A DNA stretch of 64,000 bases from Bradysia coprophila (lineage: Eukaryota > Arthropoda > Insecta > Diptera > Sciaridae): the NCBI RefSeq assembly GCF_014529535.1, contig NW_023503423.1, positions 5,132,473-5,196,472 of the forward strand, given 5' to 3'. Numbering within the stretch: the first letter of the stretch is position 1; every line of letters starts with the position of its first letter. The notes under the pieces are model-generated. The model was given only the letters and a program-made list of their open reading frames with translations. It did no database searches and had not been told where the DNA came from. Shown here one piece after another: positions 1-10,879 of this stretch. The position numbers and the translations under genes are program-made.

Positions 1-1007
1 ACTGTACACGTACACCCATTTAAGTGTTGTCCAAAATAATTGGCCAATTTAATGTTTATGGACCGTGATCTAAATATATTTACCACGTCTATTATAGACA
101 TGATCATCTTCAGGTTACGGTACTTTCATGTCATCTCAAACGTACTTGAACGTTATATATGAATGTTAAATGTTAAAACGATCTAAAATGCGTAAAGCAC
201 CCTGACAAATGGATTTTGACTCCAGAGTCGAAATATAGAACTGACAGATTAAAAATAAAAAATCAATTTAATGTATTAACATCGTCCTTCAAAAACTACA
301 TGCTAACGGCTTTTGATAGGTCGGGACAATCGAAAGAAATTTTGAAAATTTATAAAGGTAAAATTCACTTGAATTAAAAAAAATATGATCACATTACACG
401 CACAATTTAGCATGCCGCATGTCGCTGTTTAGAGTTAGTTAATCATCACAAGTTTACTTAGAATTAATTATTCAAATATTGAAATCACTGTTTAACTTAA
501 TCTAGTCGTTGTTAAGTACATTCACGTTCACAAGCTTTAAAATGTGAAGGAAAAACGTGGGCTCATCGACCAGTGCCCAGGTGCGGAATGGCTTTTTCTG
601 GGTGCTATCATTTCTCTGTTCAAACAGTTGCCTTAAGATGGACTTGAAAGTACCCTGTTAACCTGGGTCACTGACCTATCAATTCACCAACATGTAGAAG
701 TAGAGGTGCGACTCCGCGAGAGTTATGAAACTGTTAAATTAAGTTATGAATGAGAGTTTAGAGTCATGATGGTCGTGATTCATGTTACCACTTTCTTTCA
801 TATTACTAGTTATTACAATGGCCGTGGGACACGATTGTTTCTAGCTGTTGGCCCCTCGCTGGTTTTCCTTAACATTTCAAAGTGTTTGTTACAATGTTAC
901 AATGTCTCAAGAGATATAATAGATAAATTGCATTTAAAATGATTTAATTTGAATGCACTTAACAATTTCTATCTTATTTTTAATTGGAATCAATTGGTCA
1001 GTTTACT
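1..1007. other. Intergenic, no gene seen
   Basis: AT-rich sequence without a convincing open frame, splice-linked exon set or RNA gene. It ends at the core promoter of the takeout-like gene, so its distal part may hold that gene's regulatory DNA, but no specific site can be supported. Confidence 0.6.
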
Positions 1008-1043
1008 CTATTTAAGAGCGTACATGCACAGGTAAAATTCAGT
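1008..1043 (+). promoter_or_regulatory. Core promoter of takeout-like gene (TATA-like + Inr)
   Basis: A TATA-like CTATTTAAG at 1008-1016 is followed about 30 bp later by TCAGT at 1039-1043, the arthropod initiator consensus. The spacing is right for a TATA/Inr pair. It would give a 5' UTR of about 50 nt before the ATG at 1094. Inferred from motif and position only. Confidence 0.55.
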
Positions 1044-1093
1044 ATCTGTCTGGGGTGTTCATATTTTGCATTGTTTTCCACACCAGTACTGCG

Positions 1094-2662
1094 ATGATAT
1101 TCGTTAGAAGTTTAGTGGCTCTTCTCGTTTTAGTTTTCGTCGCGGAGAACGCTAAGGGTGACGATTTCCGTAGGTTTTCAGTGTGAAACGTTTTCGTATT
1201 TTAATTACAAAACAGTGAAACAAAGAAAATTTGTAAATTTTAGCTTCGTCAATCGAACGGTGTAAATTCGAAGACAATGAATGCCTCAAAAAATCATGGA
1301 ATAAATACATAAAACTTTCTGGTAATCCAAATGGTAAGAAGTTTGAGACGATGAGGAATCGAAAAGCACAAGCGCATATTGAAACGGTTTTGAATATTCG
1401 ATAAAATCCGCAGGTTTACCAGAATTAAAGGTTCCGGATACACACAACTACAAGATACCCATGGTGACCATTACACCCGGAGAAGGACCGCTGGATGTTA
1501 AGCTCATAATGAGAGATATTGATTTGACCGGATTCGATCATGCTGTTGTTGATAGGATTGAGTAAGAAAAGTACGTTCCGTTTAAGGGCATATTTGACCA
1601 CTCACACGATTGTTTACACTTCTAAGTGAATTTCCAAAAGATCCGAAACAGATGTCCCAATTTACCATCTCCATACATATTTCCTACATCCGAATAGAAG
1701 GAATGTACAACGTAACTGGAAAAGTTTTATTACTACCGGTTACCGGTGCAGATGAGGGAGAAGTGAAATTCGGTAAGTTTTACATGTACGTTGAAAATTC
1801 CGTTAAAACTCGGCTGGGATGTCTTGGAACTTAACCAGTTACATGCATTGTACGAGAAAGTGTAATAGTACGCTCTTTTGTTTAATTGAACGCGGCACTG
1901 ACGTTCAATTAAACAAAAGTGCGTCTTCCCGAATAGTCCAAACAGAGCACTGTTTAAAATGGTTGTTTAAGTAACGCGAGTGAAAGTTCAACCTTACAAA
2001 AATCCTAGAACCACAGCAAGAAGATTATCCTTTTGTTGCAACTCTTCTCGAATTTTATAAACTTTTGACTAACTTTACCAGTGCCGAATTGGCAGTTCGG
2101 GCGATTCCCGAAAAGCTTTTTAATTTTTTATGGATAACGGCAACGAAGGGCCTTTTGAAAAATTTCTTCATATAACGCCCAAAGGGCTGTTTTGAGCCAG
2201 TCCGGCACTGCTAATTACTTAAAAATCTACACTGACTAACTCGGTACCCAGTTTACTCATACTCCGTGTGTATTTTTGCCATTTCCATCACGTTTATCAA
2301 TATTTTCCAGATAATGTCAGGTTAAACGTAACCGCTTATACATCAACTAAAATGGTCGACGGGAAGGAATATCTAAAAATTCGTAGAGTATCTTGTTCTT
2401 ATGATACTGACAGGTATAGTAGAACTCCTTCGTAACCGGAATGCGATGTTGAAATGTTGTTTGTTACAGGATCCACTATCGCTTTGAAAATATATTGAAC
2501 AACAAAGAGATCAGCGACAGTATCAACAGAATGCTTAATGAAAATCAAGATCTTATTAATAATGAGGTGAAACCGTCGGTTATTAGAATTTTGTCTGGAA
2601 TATTCAAAAGGGTACTAGTCGATTCATTTACAAAATATCCGTACAGCAGTTATTTCTTATAA
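1094..2662 (+). CDS. Takeout/JHBP-family secreted protein, six exons
   Basis: Exons 1094-1169, 1244-1333, 1414-1561, 1627-1772, 2311-2413 and 2470-2662 join in frame to 251 codons plus TAA. All introns are GT...AG. Residues 1-22 form a hydrophobic signal peptide (MIFVRSLVALLVLVFVAENA). Two cysteines follow in the spacing typical of the family (ERCKFEDNEC), forming its N-terminal disulphide. Further family signatures are the GMYNVTGKVLLLPVTG block (the usual G-x-Y-x-x-x-G-K-x-L-x-L-P) and a C-terminal ...LNENQDLINNEVKPSV...YPYSSYF tail. Length matches the family's usual 240-260 residues. Members are secreted into haemolymph or sensory fluid and bind small hydrophobic ligands such as juvenile hormone; the ligand here is unknown. 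Intron 4 (538 bp) carries a hairpin and a MITE; the others are short. The gene looks intact. The start is the only ATG that gives a signal peptide. Confidence 0.92.
1871..1923. repeat. Hairpin in takeout-like intron 4
   Basis: Inverted arms of about 22 nt (CTTTTGTTTAATTGAACG and its complement) are separated by a short GC-rich spacer that includes GCGGCACTG. It may be a small foldback element. It lies wholly inside the intron. Confidence 0.7.
2079..2210 (+). mobile_element. hAT-type MITE, degenerate copy in intron
   Basis: It starts CAGTGCCGAATTGG and ends GCCAGTCCGGCACTG. It shares its body with the copies at 4409 and 4659 (GCGATTCCCGAA near the start; AAAAATTTCTTCATA in the middle). The 5' inverted repeat is mutated and flanking bases (AACTTTAC / CTAATTAC) match only loosely, so this is the oldest of the three copies. 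Confidence 0.8.
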
Positions 2663-2885
2663 AAGTAGAATTTAGTCGACTTTTATATTACGAGGATGGG
2701 CGGAAGTTTGAAAACTGACTTATTTTCCGTTTTGTTTATCCAAGTAAAACACAAAAACATAAATAAGTCAGATTTGAAACTTCCGACTTCAAACTTGTGT
2801 AAATAAATGAAAGAAACACTACAATTTCGTCTACTTTGCACAACCTGTAACTGTCTTGCAATCCTAATCCACCAAAAACCTCTAA
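2663..2885. other. 3' flank of takeout-like gene
   Basis: Short AT-rich gap between the takeout-like stop codon and a repeat relic. Small frames here on both strands have no start context or family resemblance. Confidence 0.5.
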
Positions 2886-3066
2886 AGAGGAATAAATGAC
2901 GCAGCTCCGATCTTTTCCAACTTCCAAAACATCTGATATCGCTGTTATTGATGCATTCTGCCAGAGTACGCAAAAAAATTTTGATGAAGAAAAGGTTGGC
3001 TATAAAACGTTTCAACAGAAATTTTACCGAAAAAATCTGCGTTGCGTGGCAGCTGTTGAGGAACAC
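2886..3066. repeat. Half copy of the GCGTCA foldback repeat
   Basis: It contains ATGACGCAGCTCCGATC, then CTTCCAAAACATCTGATATC, GATGCATTCTGCC and GTACGCAAAAA, in the same order as one arm of the foldback repeats at 28280, 43323 and 55729. Only one arm is recognisable. It marks the 5' part of a decayed composite element that ends near 3935. Confidence 0.65.
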
Positions 3067-3076
3067 ACTACTTCTA

Positions 3077-3775
3077 AGATTATCCAATGAAAGTAGAGAA
3101 CAGGTATGGTCGATCGCCGAATTCGTCTTAAACGCACTAACATTTTATGTCAAAATAAATTTATTTTTTTTAAAACAAGTAAAAAAAACATCATTTTACA
3201 AGTGAATCATAAAATGAATTTATAAATTATAAATTTCATTAAGTTTTTCTATCTTCGGTTGCGTTCCAAGAATGCTGCTGGCATTCCCTTGTTGTATGGC
3301 CAATGAAATTCTGTCATACAAAAATTTCTTGGCACGCACATCGCCCGATTCCTGAATTAGCTTTTTTCCAATTGTGTCAATAAACGATTTCGTTTCTTTA
3401 CACCATGGACCCATAGTTTCGAATGCCAGTCCAACGAAAATGAAATTAGACGCCTTGATCTTTGTGTAATGGTCGTGTTTTTTCTTACAAGCGAGTTCTG
3501 CTGCCGCACCTGCCTTTTTTGATGTAGCATGCAGATATGATGGTGCTAAGGTGTCTACACATGTGACATCCCAAACTAAACGTTTTCCTTTGGACCAAGG
3601 TGCCAGCGTTACACCGTCCGGTCGTTTGCCATCATCACGGGATAGACCCAACGGTCAAAATGTCAAAATGTCAAAATAATATGAAAATGAGTTAGTTTAA
3701 GTACGAAAATCAAATTTTTATGTCCTCCGGGCGGACAATAGACCATACCTGTTTTACACTTTCATTGAGATTATC
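3077..3775. repeat. Inverted repeat flanking a retroelement-like ORF relic
   Basis: About 3077-3120 (AATGAAAGTAGAGAACAGGT then ATGGTCGATCG) is an imperfect inverted match to 3737-3775 (the other strand reads AATGAAAGTGTAAAACAGGT then ATGGTCTATTG). The arms are about 40 bp and enclose the reverse-strand relic at 3220-3650, suggesting the relic is carried by a terminal-inverted-repeat element. No target duplication is clear. Confidence 0.55.
3220..3650 (-). pseudogene. C-terminal relic of a retroelement-associated protein
   Basis: An open reverse-strand frame of about 142 residues reads KRPDGVTLAPW...RLVWDVTCVDTLAPS...AGAAAELACKKK...ETMGPWCKETKSFI...RISLAIQQGNASSILGT. This resembles a block that recurs in metazoan genomes as the carboxy end of reverse-transcriptase-type mobile-element proteins; the RPDG...VWDVT...QxGNA order suggests a nuclease-like fold. 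That identification is from memory of the family. The frame has no ATG at its 5' end (it opens at a TTG and is preceded by unrelated sequence), so it is a 5'-truncated fragment. A second, shorter piece of the same module lies at 38213-38428. Confidence 0.6.
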
Positions 3776-3935
3776 TGCAACATGCGTTTGCTTCTTTAGT
3801 GATAGCTCATTGAACTCAATTTGGAAAAGTTAAAATTGTTCGCCTATATATGTTTGCCTTGTTCCTGGCGCTGGTAGCTTCCTTCTTTTTAGGAAGTAGA
3901 AACTGCGTCAAGAACTCCGCTAAGAACTGAGCGAA
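3720..3935 (+). repeat. Terminal module of composite GTCY element (relic)
   Basis: CCGGGCGGACAATAGACC (GTCY-like) is followed by GTGATAGCTCATTGAACTCA near 3802. Next come CGCCTATATATG and a CTGCGTCAAG...CTCCGCT end near 3905-3930. The same order of blocks occurs at about 29480-29655, 43790-43970 and 57230-57420, and in reverse at 42275-42090. This copy closes the relic that starts near 2886. Confidence 0.6.
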
Positions 3936-4093
3936 ATTTCTTACGTGCTATGCGTATATCATTCGTACCACCTGTGAAAAAGTGACAGAGTTGACAGAGA
4001 TTTAAAAATATGAATTTTATAGTTTATAGTAGTTATTATACATTTTAGTAGTCATTGGTAACAAATACTTTAAATTAAAAATTGACTTCTTTG

Positions 4094-4145
4094 GGAATTG
4101 AACCGGGGACCTCTCAATCATGAGCCAACGATCTTTCTAATGTAG
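4094..4145 (-). other. tRNA-like / SINE-like relic
   Basis: On the minus strand GGTTCAATTCC (4104-4094) matches the pol III box B consensus in a CCCCGGTTCAATTCCC context. Upstream is a GGCTCATGATTGAGAGG segment resembling an anticodon arm with CAT, and downstream a run of T. No paired acceptor stem or clear box A is seen, so it is not a working tRNA gene. A tRNA-derived SINE relic is possible. Confidence 0.3.
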
Positions 4146-4408
4146 CAGTACAGTAGTGTTGGTGGACATTTCGTATTGTTGAAGCGTACTTTGATAGCCG
4201 TAAACGTGTGTGGCGTATAAGTTACGCAACTTATTATCAAAATGAAATTATTTTGACGAGAATTTTTCTAATTTACTAAAATATTTTTCTTGTCGTTCAT
4301 CTTCTTCGTGTTAAGAAATATAAATATGATCCAAATTCAATGTCTGAGATCAGCATCCACTATATACGTTTGACATACTTGATGTGCGTTTAGCTTCCGT
4401 CCCACTCG

Positions 4409-4550
4409 CAGTGCCGGACTGGCCCTATGGGCGTTCGGGCGATTCCCGAAGGGCCTTTTGATTTTTGAATGGATAAATGATGACGAAGGGCTTTTTGAAA
4501 AATTTCTTCATACAACGCCTGAAGGGCTTATTTGAGCCAGTCCGGCACTG
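4409..4550 (+). mobile_element. hAT-type MITE with 8-bp target duplication
   Basis: A 142-bp element with inverted ends CAGTGCCGGACTGGC / GCCAGTCCGGCACTG. It is flanked by the exact 8-bp direct repeat CCCACTCG (4401-4408 and 4551-4558). CAG...CTG ends with 8-bp duplications are the mark of hAT transposition. It has no coding capacity, so a hAT transposase elsewhere must have mobilised it. Confidence 0.92.
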
Positions 4551-4658
4551 CCCACTCGTAAGTTATTCATATTCCACGTGTATCACCACAATACGTAACA
4601 CATGAATTTTCAAATCTGACAATCGAAATACGTAACTACGTTTTCAACGTGTTCCACG

Positions 4659-4800
4659 CAGTGCCGGACTGGCTCAGGAAAGCTCTTCGGGCATTGTATG
4701 GCGAAATTTCTCAAAAAGCCCTTCGTCGTCATTTATCCATACAAAAATCAAAAGGCCCTTCGGGAAACGCCCGAACGCCCATAGGGCCAGTCCGGCACTG
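4659..4800 (-). mobile_element. hAT-type MITE, inverted sister copy
   Basis: Same 142-bp element as at 4409 but in the opposite orientation, with exact 8-bp direct repeats GTTCCACG at 4651-4658 and 4801-4808. The pair lies 108 bp apart in inverted orientation, so together they could form a larger hairpin. Short frames across it are repeat artefacts. Confidence 0.92.
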
Positions 4801-4808
4801 GTTCCACG

Positions 4809-6032
4809 TATCGAAGACATTGTCCATGTATCATATACATTGATAAAGTATATTCCACCTTTCCGAAGAATTTTACACATACCCGGAGTATTGTATGAAT
4901 TTTCTTTTTCTGGGTGAGGCTACGTTCATAATTTTTCCTTCAAAAAGTTTCCTCATTTTGACTAATTTTGCCCTTTCTACTAGACACTAACTGTAAATCA
5001 TGTCGAGGATTACAAAGGCGTAAATGCTAAACTTGCGTACTTTGTCCTGATATTTTTTTGTATTGTTTACTTTTGATTTCAGAGAATTGATAACATAGAT
5101 ACCTCCGCCCCACAGTTTGGGTACATCTCTAAAACAAAAAATTTTCGCCGATCCGAAAAAGTCAGATTTTCTGGGCAGATTACGCCTATAACGGTCTGTA
5201 GCGTAACAATTTTTATGACTGAAAACTGTATTTTCAAGAAAAAATCGTAGTTTCAGGCATTAGACTGATCCTTCCTCTATTGCCTCAAAATGTTAAAAAT
5301 TTGATCTGAGGTAACTGGTCATACAAAACTGTTGCAATTGGCGGAGGTCTGCATTTTTAAGTAGTTTTTCACGCTCTATCGTCTCCAGCAAATTTTACTC
5401 GTTCACCATAGAAACTCAGGCGTCCGCTGATAGTTTCTGAACGCAAAACGCAGAGTTATGTGGGTGTTGTTCCAAAACTTTCGGGGATGGAAAGAGCCGG
5501 AAAAACTGTGGAACAAATCCGTTATTGGCGGAGAAAAAATTTTAGGAATCACAATTTCATCATAAGAGTCTTATGCGCTTTAAGAGGCATCGATTAGCTA
5601 AATATGTTGCCTATATTTTAAAAAAACGCCCAAAATGTATGTTTTGCTGAAAATCTCCACCATCAATGCCTGGAACTAAAAAGAATCATCCGCTCGTTTC
5701 CCCTTTATAATGTTTGAATGCTTCGCGCCTAATGTGGAACAAAATATTTTGTATCCAATTTAGTGATGTAAAAAAATGGCAACGTACTTTCAAAGCAGCT
5801 GTCAAGCGACTGTCATAACAATACTTACATAACCTACAATTTCATCACATAAACGAAAGTTGCTCACAAAATTTTTCGTGTTTTTATCTAATATGTTTAT
5901 TGGCAGAGTGATGTTTGAATATAAATAAATTTAAAAAAAATTGTCTGGCACAGTTCCTGTTTCAATCTAACGAAACGTAGTAGAATTTCACAAAGTCGTT
6001 TCATACCAGCCAGTTAAATTATTATTGTGACC
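4809..6032. other. Intergenic between MITE pair and COQ8
   Basis: No gene seen. The section about 5095-5560 is less AT-rich, with CCTCCGCC near 5101 and its complement GGCGGAGG near 5341, perhaps an old repeat. The last 100 bp before the ATG at 6033 should hold the COQ8 leader; no clear TATA/Inr pair is visible. Confidence 0.5.
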
Positions 6033-8108
6033 ATGTCGCGGATCCAAGATTCGATTGCACTGTTGAGAGGACTACAAATCATAGCCAAAGCGTCGGCCGA
6101 AACACAACAAAAGTATTTGCAACACATTTGGTCTAATTCAAGCGTCCGTGAACTGGTACAAACGGCATTGAATAATGCTCAACAATGCGGAACAAAATTC
6201 AGTCAAAATCCCAGTAAAGAAGTGGAAGCAATTGCAAATTCGTTGCGGGAAACAATTCAGCGTTCATCGATGGTGGTGGAAGGAGTCAAACAGTACACCG
6301 CCACCTCAATGAAAGTAGCTGACAATGAAAAGAATCCACCACCAGTGGAAGGTGATAGCTCAGGCTTGGACATTTCGTCGATAACGTTGAAGGAACTGCA
6401 ATCGATTTTGTCTCAACATGATGGACGGAATGTTAGCGAAGCGCAGAAAAATAGTCCCGAAGTGACAAATGAGTCGTCAGATCAGAATGTCCACAAAGAA
6501 CGTGCTTCAACGAAAGCTTTCGTGAAAGACGAAAAGTATGTGGAAGAATGGATGTCGTTCATAAAGCAGCACGATTTGCAGCAGTCAAAGAAGGAGGAGA
6601 TCCAAGAGCCGAAAAAAGTAGAAACAGACCCGACTGCCACCAATGAAATAATTAAATTGCCGGAACTCAGTTCCGTAGCGAAACAACGTAAAGTTCCATC
6701 GTCTCGCATCGGTCGAATGGCCTCATTTGGCACACTGTTCGCTGGCTTAGGTGTCGGCACAATCAATGAACTGACAAAGGGAGCTCTTGGTCTCGGCGGT
6801 TCGAAAACGATGAAAGAAGCTCTGTTCAGCAATGAAAATGCTGAACGCATTGTCGACACGTTGTGTAAGGTTCGTGGTGCGGCACTGAAAATCGGACAGA
6901 TCTTAAGTATTCAAGATTCGAATGTCGTTTCGCCTCAAATTGTCAAAGCATTCGACCGTGTGCGTCAAGCCGCTGACTATATGCCTGATTGGCAAGTTGA
7001 AAAGGTGATGGTGGCAGAACTGGGGCAAGACTGGAGAGAAAAACTCCAGCCGTTCGAAGAGAAACCGTTCGCTGCGGCTAGTATCGGTCAAGTTCACCGA
7101 GGCGTTTTGTTTGACGGAATGGAAGTGGCCATTAAAATCCAGTATCCCGGCGTAGCCAAAAGTATTGAAAGTGACATTGATAATTTGGTCGGTATGCTGA
7201 AGGTGTGGGACATTTTTCCTGCTGGAATTTTCATTGACAATGTCGTAAAGGTAGGAGCAGTCAACCAGTTCTTTTTGGATGTTCCTTAATTTTTCTGTTT
7301 TTCGCTTGGTGTAGGTTGCCAAACGAGAACTCGCTTGGGAAGTCGATTACGTACGGGAGGCAGAGTACACGGAAAAATTTGGTGAGATGATTGCACAGCA
7401 CAAAGAGTATCGCGTTCCGAAAGTCATCAAAGACCTGTCGACAAAGAGCGTCATTACAACCGAATTAGTTCCGGGCGTTCCATTAGACAAGTGCTTCAAC
7501 TTAAGGTTAGTATTGTACGTTGTGATGCCTCCGAACCGATGAAAAGCGAAATTGTTTTCCTCAGCTACGATCATCGACAGTTTATCGGCCAAAATGTTCT
7601 GAAGCTCTGCCTTCGTGAATTGTTCGAAATGCGGTGCATGCAAACCGACCCGAATTGGTCCAATTTCCTCTACGACGCTGACAACATGCAGCTGATGTTA
7701 ATCGATTTCGGTTCGACACGATTTTACACCGGTGATTTCATCGACAACTACCGTGACATCATCATAGCTGCTGTTAACGATAACAAAGCCGAAGTGTTAA
7801 GACTCTCGAAAGTGATGGGTTTCTTAACCGGCTACGAAACGAAACAAATGGAGGACGCACACGTTGACGCTGTGATGATACTGGGTGAAATGTTCCGCAC
7901 CAAAGGTGAATTCAATTTTGGCAAACAGGAAACGACCAAGAAAATTGCATCGCTGGTTCCGACAATGATCGCTCACCGTCTGTGTCCGCCGCCAGAAGAG
8001 ATTTACTCGATTCATCGCAAACTGTCCGGAGTGTTTTTGTTGTGCTCGCGTCTGAATGTTAAGTTTGATTGCAATCCAATTTACAATGAGATCATACGCA
8101 GGAAATGA
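6033..8108 (+). CDS. Coq8: COQ8 atypical kinase (ADCK3/ABC1/UbiB family)
   Basis: Exons 6033-7250, 7315-7505 and 7565-8108 join to 650 codons plus TGA, close to the roughly 647 residues of human COQ8A. The enzyme is an atypical protein-kinase-like ATPase of the mitochondrial inner membrane, matrix side, that supports the coenzyme Q biosynthesis complex. Diagnostic motifs are present: KxGQ as K286-I-G-Q289 (the family's inhibitory extension), the Ala-rich nucleotide loop A347-A-A-S350 replacing a Gly-rich loop, the lysine of VAIKIQYPG (K368), the TELVPGVPLD hinge, QTDPNW (496-501) with the catalytic-loop N503, and DFG (517-519). The N-terminal 200 residues are polar and variable, as in the family, with a presumptive targeting sequence. 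ATG at 6033 (ACCATGTCG) is preferred over the in-frame GTG two codons upstream. A candidate AATAAA poly(A) signal lies at 8584. The gene appears intact. Confidence 0.96.
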
Positions 8109-8617
8109 ATCAGTGGTCGTCGCTGGCTTTCGATCAAAAAACATGAATTTGGTAGAAATGTTTGAAATTATGTCTAAGAGCCTAAGGTACATTGCAAATG
8201 TATTTTTGTTACGAATTTGAAATGTTGTTTTGGTGGTTGCAGTCGGGGAGTATTATGGCTGGAATGACATTTTCACCGAATGAGAAACTATGAAGAGAAA
8301 TGGTGAGTTTATTCTCTAGCCGTTATCTAGTAATGTTTGGAACTTCCATTCCCTTAACAAACGTAATGTCACCGTTTGTGCCAGTCTCGACTAGAGAATG
8401 TTAAAGAAACTGTACAAATTAAAGGTACAGGCCGATTGAACGACGCCTCTGCCAATTCAAAGCAGAAGGTTCGATTTAAAAATGGTTTATCATAAGCATA
8501 GGAACTAATGACGACAAAAAGTTCTGTATGAAGTCTGCTTTTTATGTTAGATTCCTTGTCATGATGACAACACACACACACAAAATAAACGATAACCAAT
8601 CCATGACCTGATCCCGT
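8109..8617 (+). other. COQ8 3' flank
   Basis: Non-coding. It holds a short (AC)n microsatellite near 8572-8581 and an AATAAA at 8584-8589, about 480 bp after the stop. The MULE insertion begins at 8618, just after that signal. An opposite-strand frame at 8369-8599 has no supporting features. Confidence 0.5.
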
Positions 8618-8752
8618 GGCTTGGTGTCGAAATAACTAATTTTAAATAACTAATTACCAAATTAACTAATACTTAAATAACTAATACGTCAATAACTAAT
8701 AAGCAAATAACTAAAACTAAAAAAACGAATGACCAAAATAATTAGTAGAGTA

Positions 8753-9085
8753 ATTAACTAGCAAAATTATTTTATGAGATTAATTAGTTTGAAATACGGG
8801 GGCTCCGCCCCCAAACCCCCGCGCCTGCGGCGAGCTTTCGTTTACCGCCTTGCAGACGTTCATGTAGCGTAATTAACTAGCACAATTATTTTATGAGATG
8901 AATTAGTTTAAAATACGGGGGCTCCGCCCCCAAACCCCCGCGCCTGCGGCGAGCTTTCCTTTACCGCCTTGCAGACGTTCATGGGGCTCTGCCCCAAACC
9001 CCGTTCCACCCCTTAAACCTCGCAAGGGGGGATACTCCCCCCTTGACCCCCCTATGCAGGGGCTGCCGCCCCTTGACCCCGCTTT
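8753..9085. repeat. GC-rich palindrome cluster and 116-bp tandem duplication
   Basis: A unit starting GTAATTAACTAGCA is present twice (about 8753 and 8869). Each holds GGGGGCTCCGCCCCC and CGCCTGCGGCG. The second continues into further GC-rich palindromes: GGGGCTCTGCCCC, a CAAGGGGGGATAC arm with its complement, and GGGGCTGCCGCCCC. This is sharply richer in GC than everything around it. It sits in the 3' part of the transposon and recurs at 52029-52361. The reverse-strand frame across it is low-complexity and not credible. Confidence 0.85.
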
Positions 9086-9515
9086 TTTTTTTTTATATTT
9101 TTTCAACTTTCAAGATCTAGCACCTTCTAGTTTTACGTACTTACGAAATTACAGTTATAAAACCTAAATTTAAACTGCCTTACAGCAGGCGGCCTTACGG
9201 CAAACTTCAATCTTCTTACTAAATTATGTTAACTAGTCAATGGAAACAAAAACAATACATTTCAAATATTTATTAAAGTGTGAAACAAGCACTAAATTTA
9301 GTCCTTACATCGAAACGCCCGAAAAAAGCAAAGTATGACTAACATCATTATCAAATAGAAAATATCCAATTTTCAATTTCCACTTCTAAACGACCAACAA
9401 AATTCATGAAAAGACTTAAAAACTATAAATTACTTCATTATCACAAAAAAAATTAAATATTTTAAAATTCCACATCCAATTAATTGAAAGCACTTACAAT
9501 ATTGCTAGATGTGCA

Positions 9516-10517
9516 TCACTTCTTAGTAGATGGATACGAAATTGCGCTGCTAATTCCGAATAAATAATCTTTTATGTCGAAAGTAGCATCATCAATTTTA
9601 TACATTTTTACCACTGCGACCAATCGCTCACCGAGTTCTATTTGTTTCTTACTTTGTTTATTGTCTGTTGGTATGCCAGACATCATCTTAGCAATTAAAA
9701 TCTCTGCGGCATCTTGCTCCTTTTTAATGCCTTCAATAAAATTATAAATACAAGGATGATGCACACCGAACAATATCGTAATGGCATTATGCCAAGCCTC
9801 AACTGCGTTATTGGTTCTTGGGAAGAAAGCAAGAGTTTGGTGGTAAACATTCCACAAATCAATTGAAAATAGGGGCTCAACAAATCTATTACGCGCGAAG
9901 TGGCCGATCCAAGTTTTTTCAAAGTATGACAATAAATTTTGTACTCCAACATCAACAGCTGATTTACCGCTTAACTTCGCTTTAAAAAAATCTAATCCAA
10001 TGCATTGTCTCCATCAATTACTAATTCAGCCAATGTTTTCGGATTTTTCGGATGAACTCCCGTTTTGTTACGAATCCTGCGTATACCACGTGTCATATTG
10101 ATATTACTGGGCAGCTCTACCGAGGACACTCTGCCAATCGAACATGTGATGTTGCGTAGAATTTTTCTTGGTGGTTCAGTTGTGGAAAGTGCTCGATTGC
10201 GAATATTTTCAAGTACTTTTCGAACATTTCCTTTACGAACATCAGGTGCGTGCGAGTGATCGAGAACTTTTTTCACATTGATACCGACACTATTCATGCG
10301 CCCAGGACAGCGAGTCATGGAATATCTTTTGATAAAAATAACAAAAGAGTTCAAATCGTTAAAAATGGCTTTTGATGTGAAAATATTTCTAATTTAATTA
10401 CTGTGTACATCTCCAGTATTGGGTCTCAGTAGATTTCCCGTTTTTAGTGTATTCATATCCTTTGTGGAGAGCAACCTCACCACCTTTTTGATTACGCACA
10501 ATTTCTAACGTAGACAT
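9516..10517 (-). pseudogene. Deleted FLYWCH-MULE transposase
   Basis: Remains of the 484-residue transposase of the 51897 copy. The FLYWCH exon (ATG at 10517) and the first part of exon 2 are present. So is the C-terminal part with the HNNAVEAWH-type glutamate region. The stretch with both catalytic aspartates (DGTFD and DFE) and the GCFFH motif is gone. The join shifts the frame and gives a stop shortly after GDNAL. The product cannot be an active transposase. Confidence 0.88.
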
Positions 10518-10879
10518 TATCACACTTTAAAATAAATGACACAGTTTTTGTTCTTCAATGCGCGATGATAATTGTAATACTAACAGCAACAATAGTCGTA
10601 ACAGTGTTGGGAGAGTTTTTTTTTCATACAAAAGAACATTTGCTTATTCCGGTGCAGTGTTCACATTTTACCGAAAAATAAAAACCAGTGAGATGATAAA
10701 ATCGAGTACTTTCTCTAATCAACATTTTAGATATTTTGGTATTAGTTTTTTCTAGCTTAGTTTATTTGACCATTAGTCATTTAGTCCAGTAGTTATTTTT
10801 GTAGTTAGTTTTTTTGGTGTTATTTATTTTGGCAGTTAGTTATTTAAAATTAGTTATTTCGACCGATTGCCGATCCCGT

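Larger units (their letters stand above)
8618..10871 (-). mobile_element. FLYWCH-MULE transposon, internally deleted copy
   Basis: A 2254-bp copy of the element also found at 51897-54747, differing by only a handful of bases outside one deletion. Ends are GGCTTGGTGTCGAAATAAC and the imperfect complement GTTATTTCGACCGATTGCC, followed inwards by many AATAACTAAT-type subterminal repeats. The direct repeat GATCCCGT (8610-8617, 10872-10879) is an 8-bp target duplication. About 597 bp of transposase sequence is missing at the join near 10000 (AATCC|AATGC), so this copy is non-autonomous but could be moved by the intact one. Confidence 0.92.

Noticed and set aside
3220..3650. Host gene encoding a 143-residue protein
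   Set aside because: Lacks an ATG, matches the end of a mobile-element protein type and has a second truncated copy at 38213.
4094..4145. Functional tRNA gene on the minus strand
   Set aside because: Only a box B-like sequence and part of an anticodon-like arm fit; no acceptor stem pairing or clear box A.
6027..6032. Upstream GTG in frame with COQ8 as an alternative start
   Set aside because: Nuclear genes start at ATG; the ATG at 6033 has a good context (ACCATGT).
8903..9106. 67-residue Gly/Arg-rich reverse frame (also at 52181-52384)
   Set aside because: Reads through GC palindromes at the 3' side of the MULE; no conserved domain, and outside the transposase gene structure.
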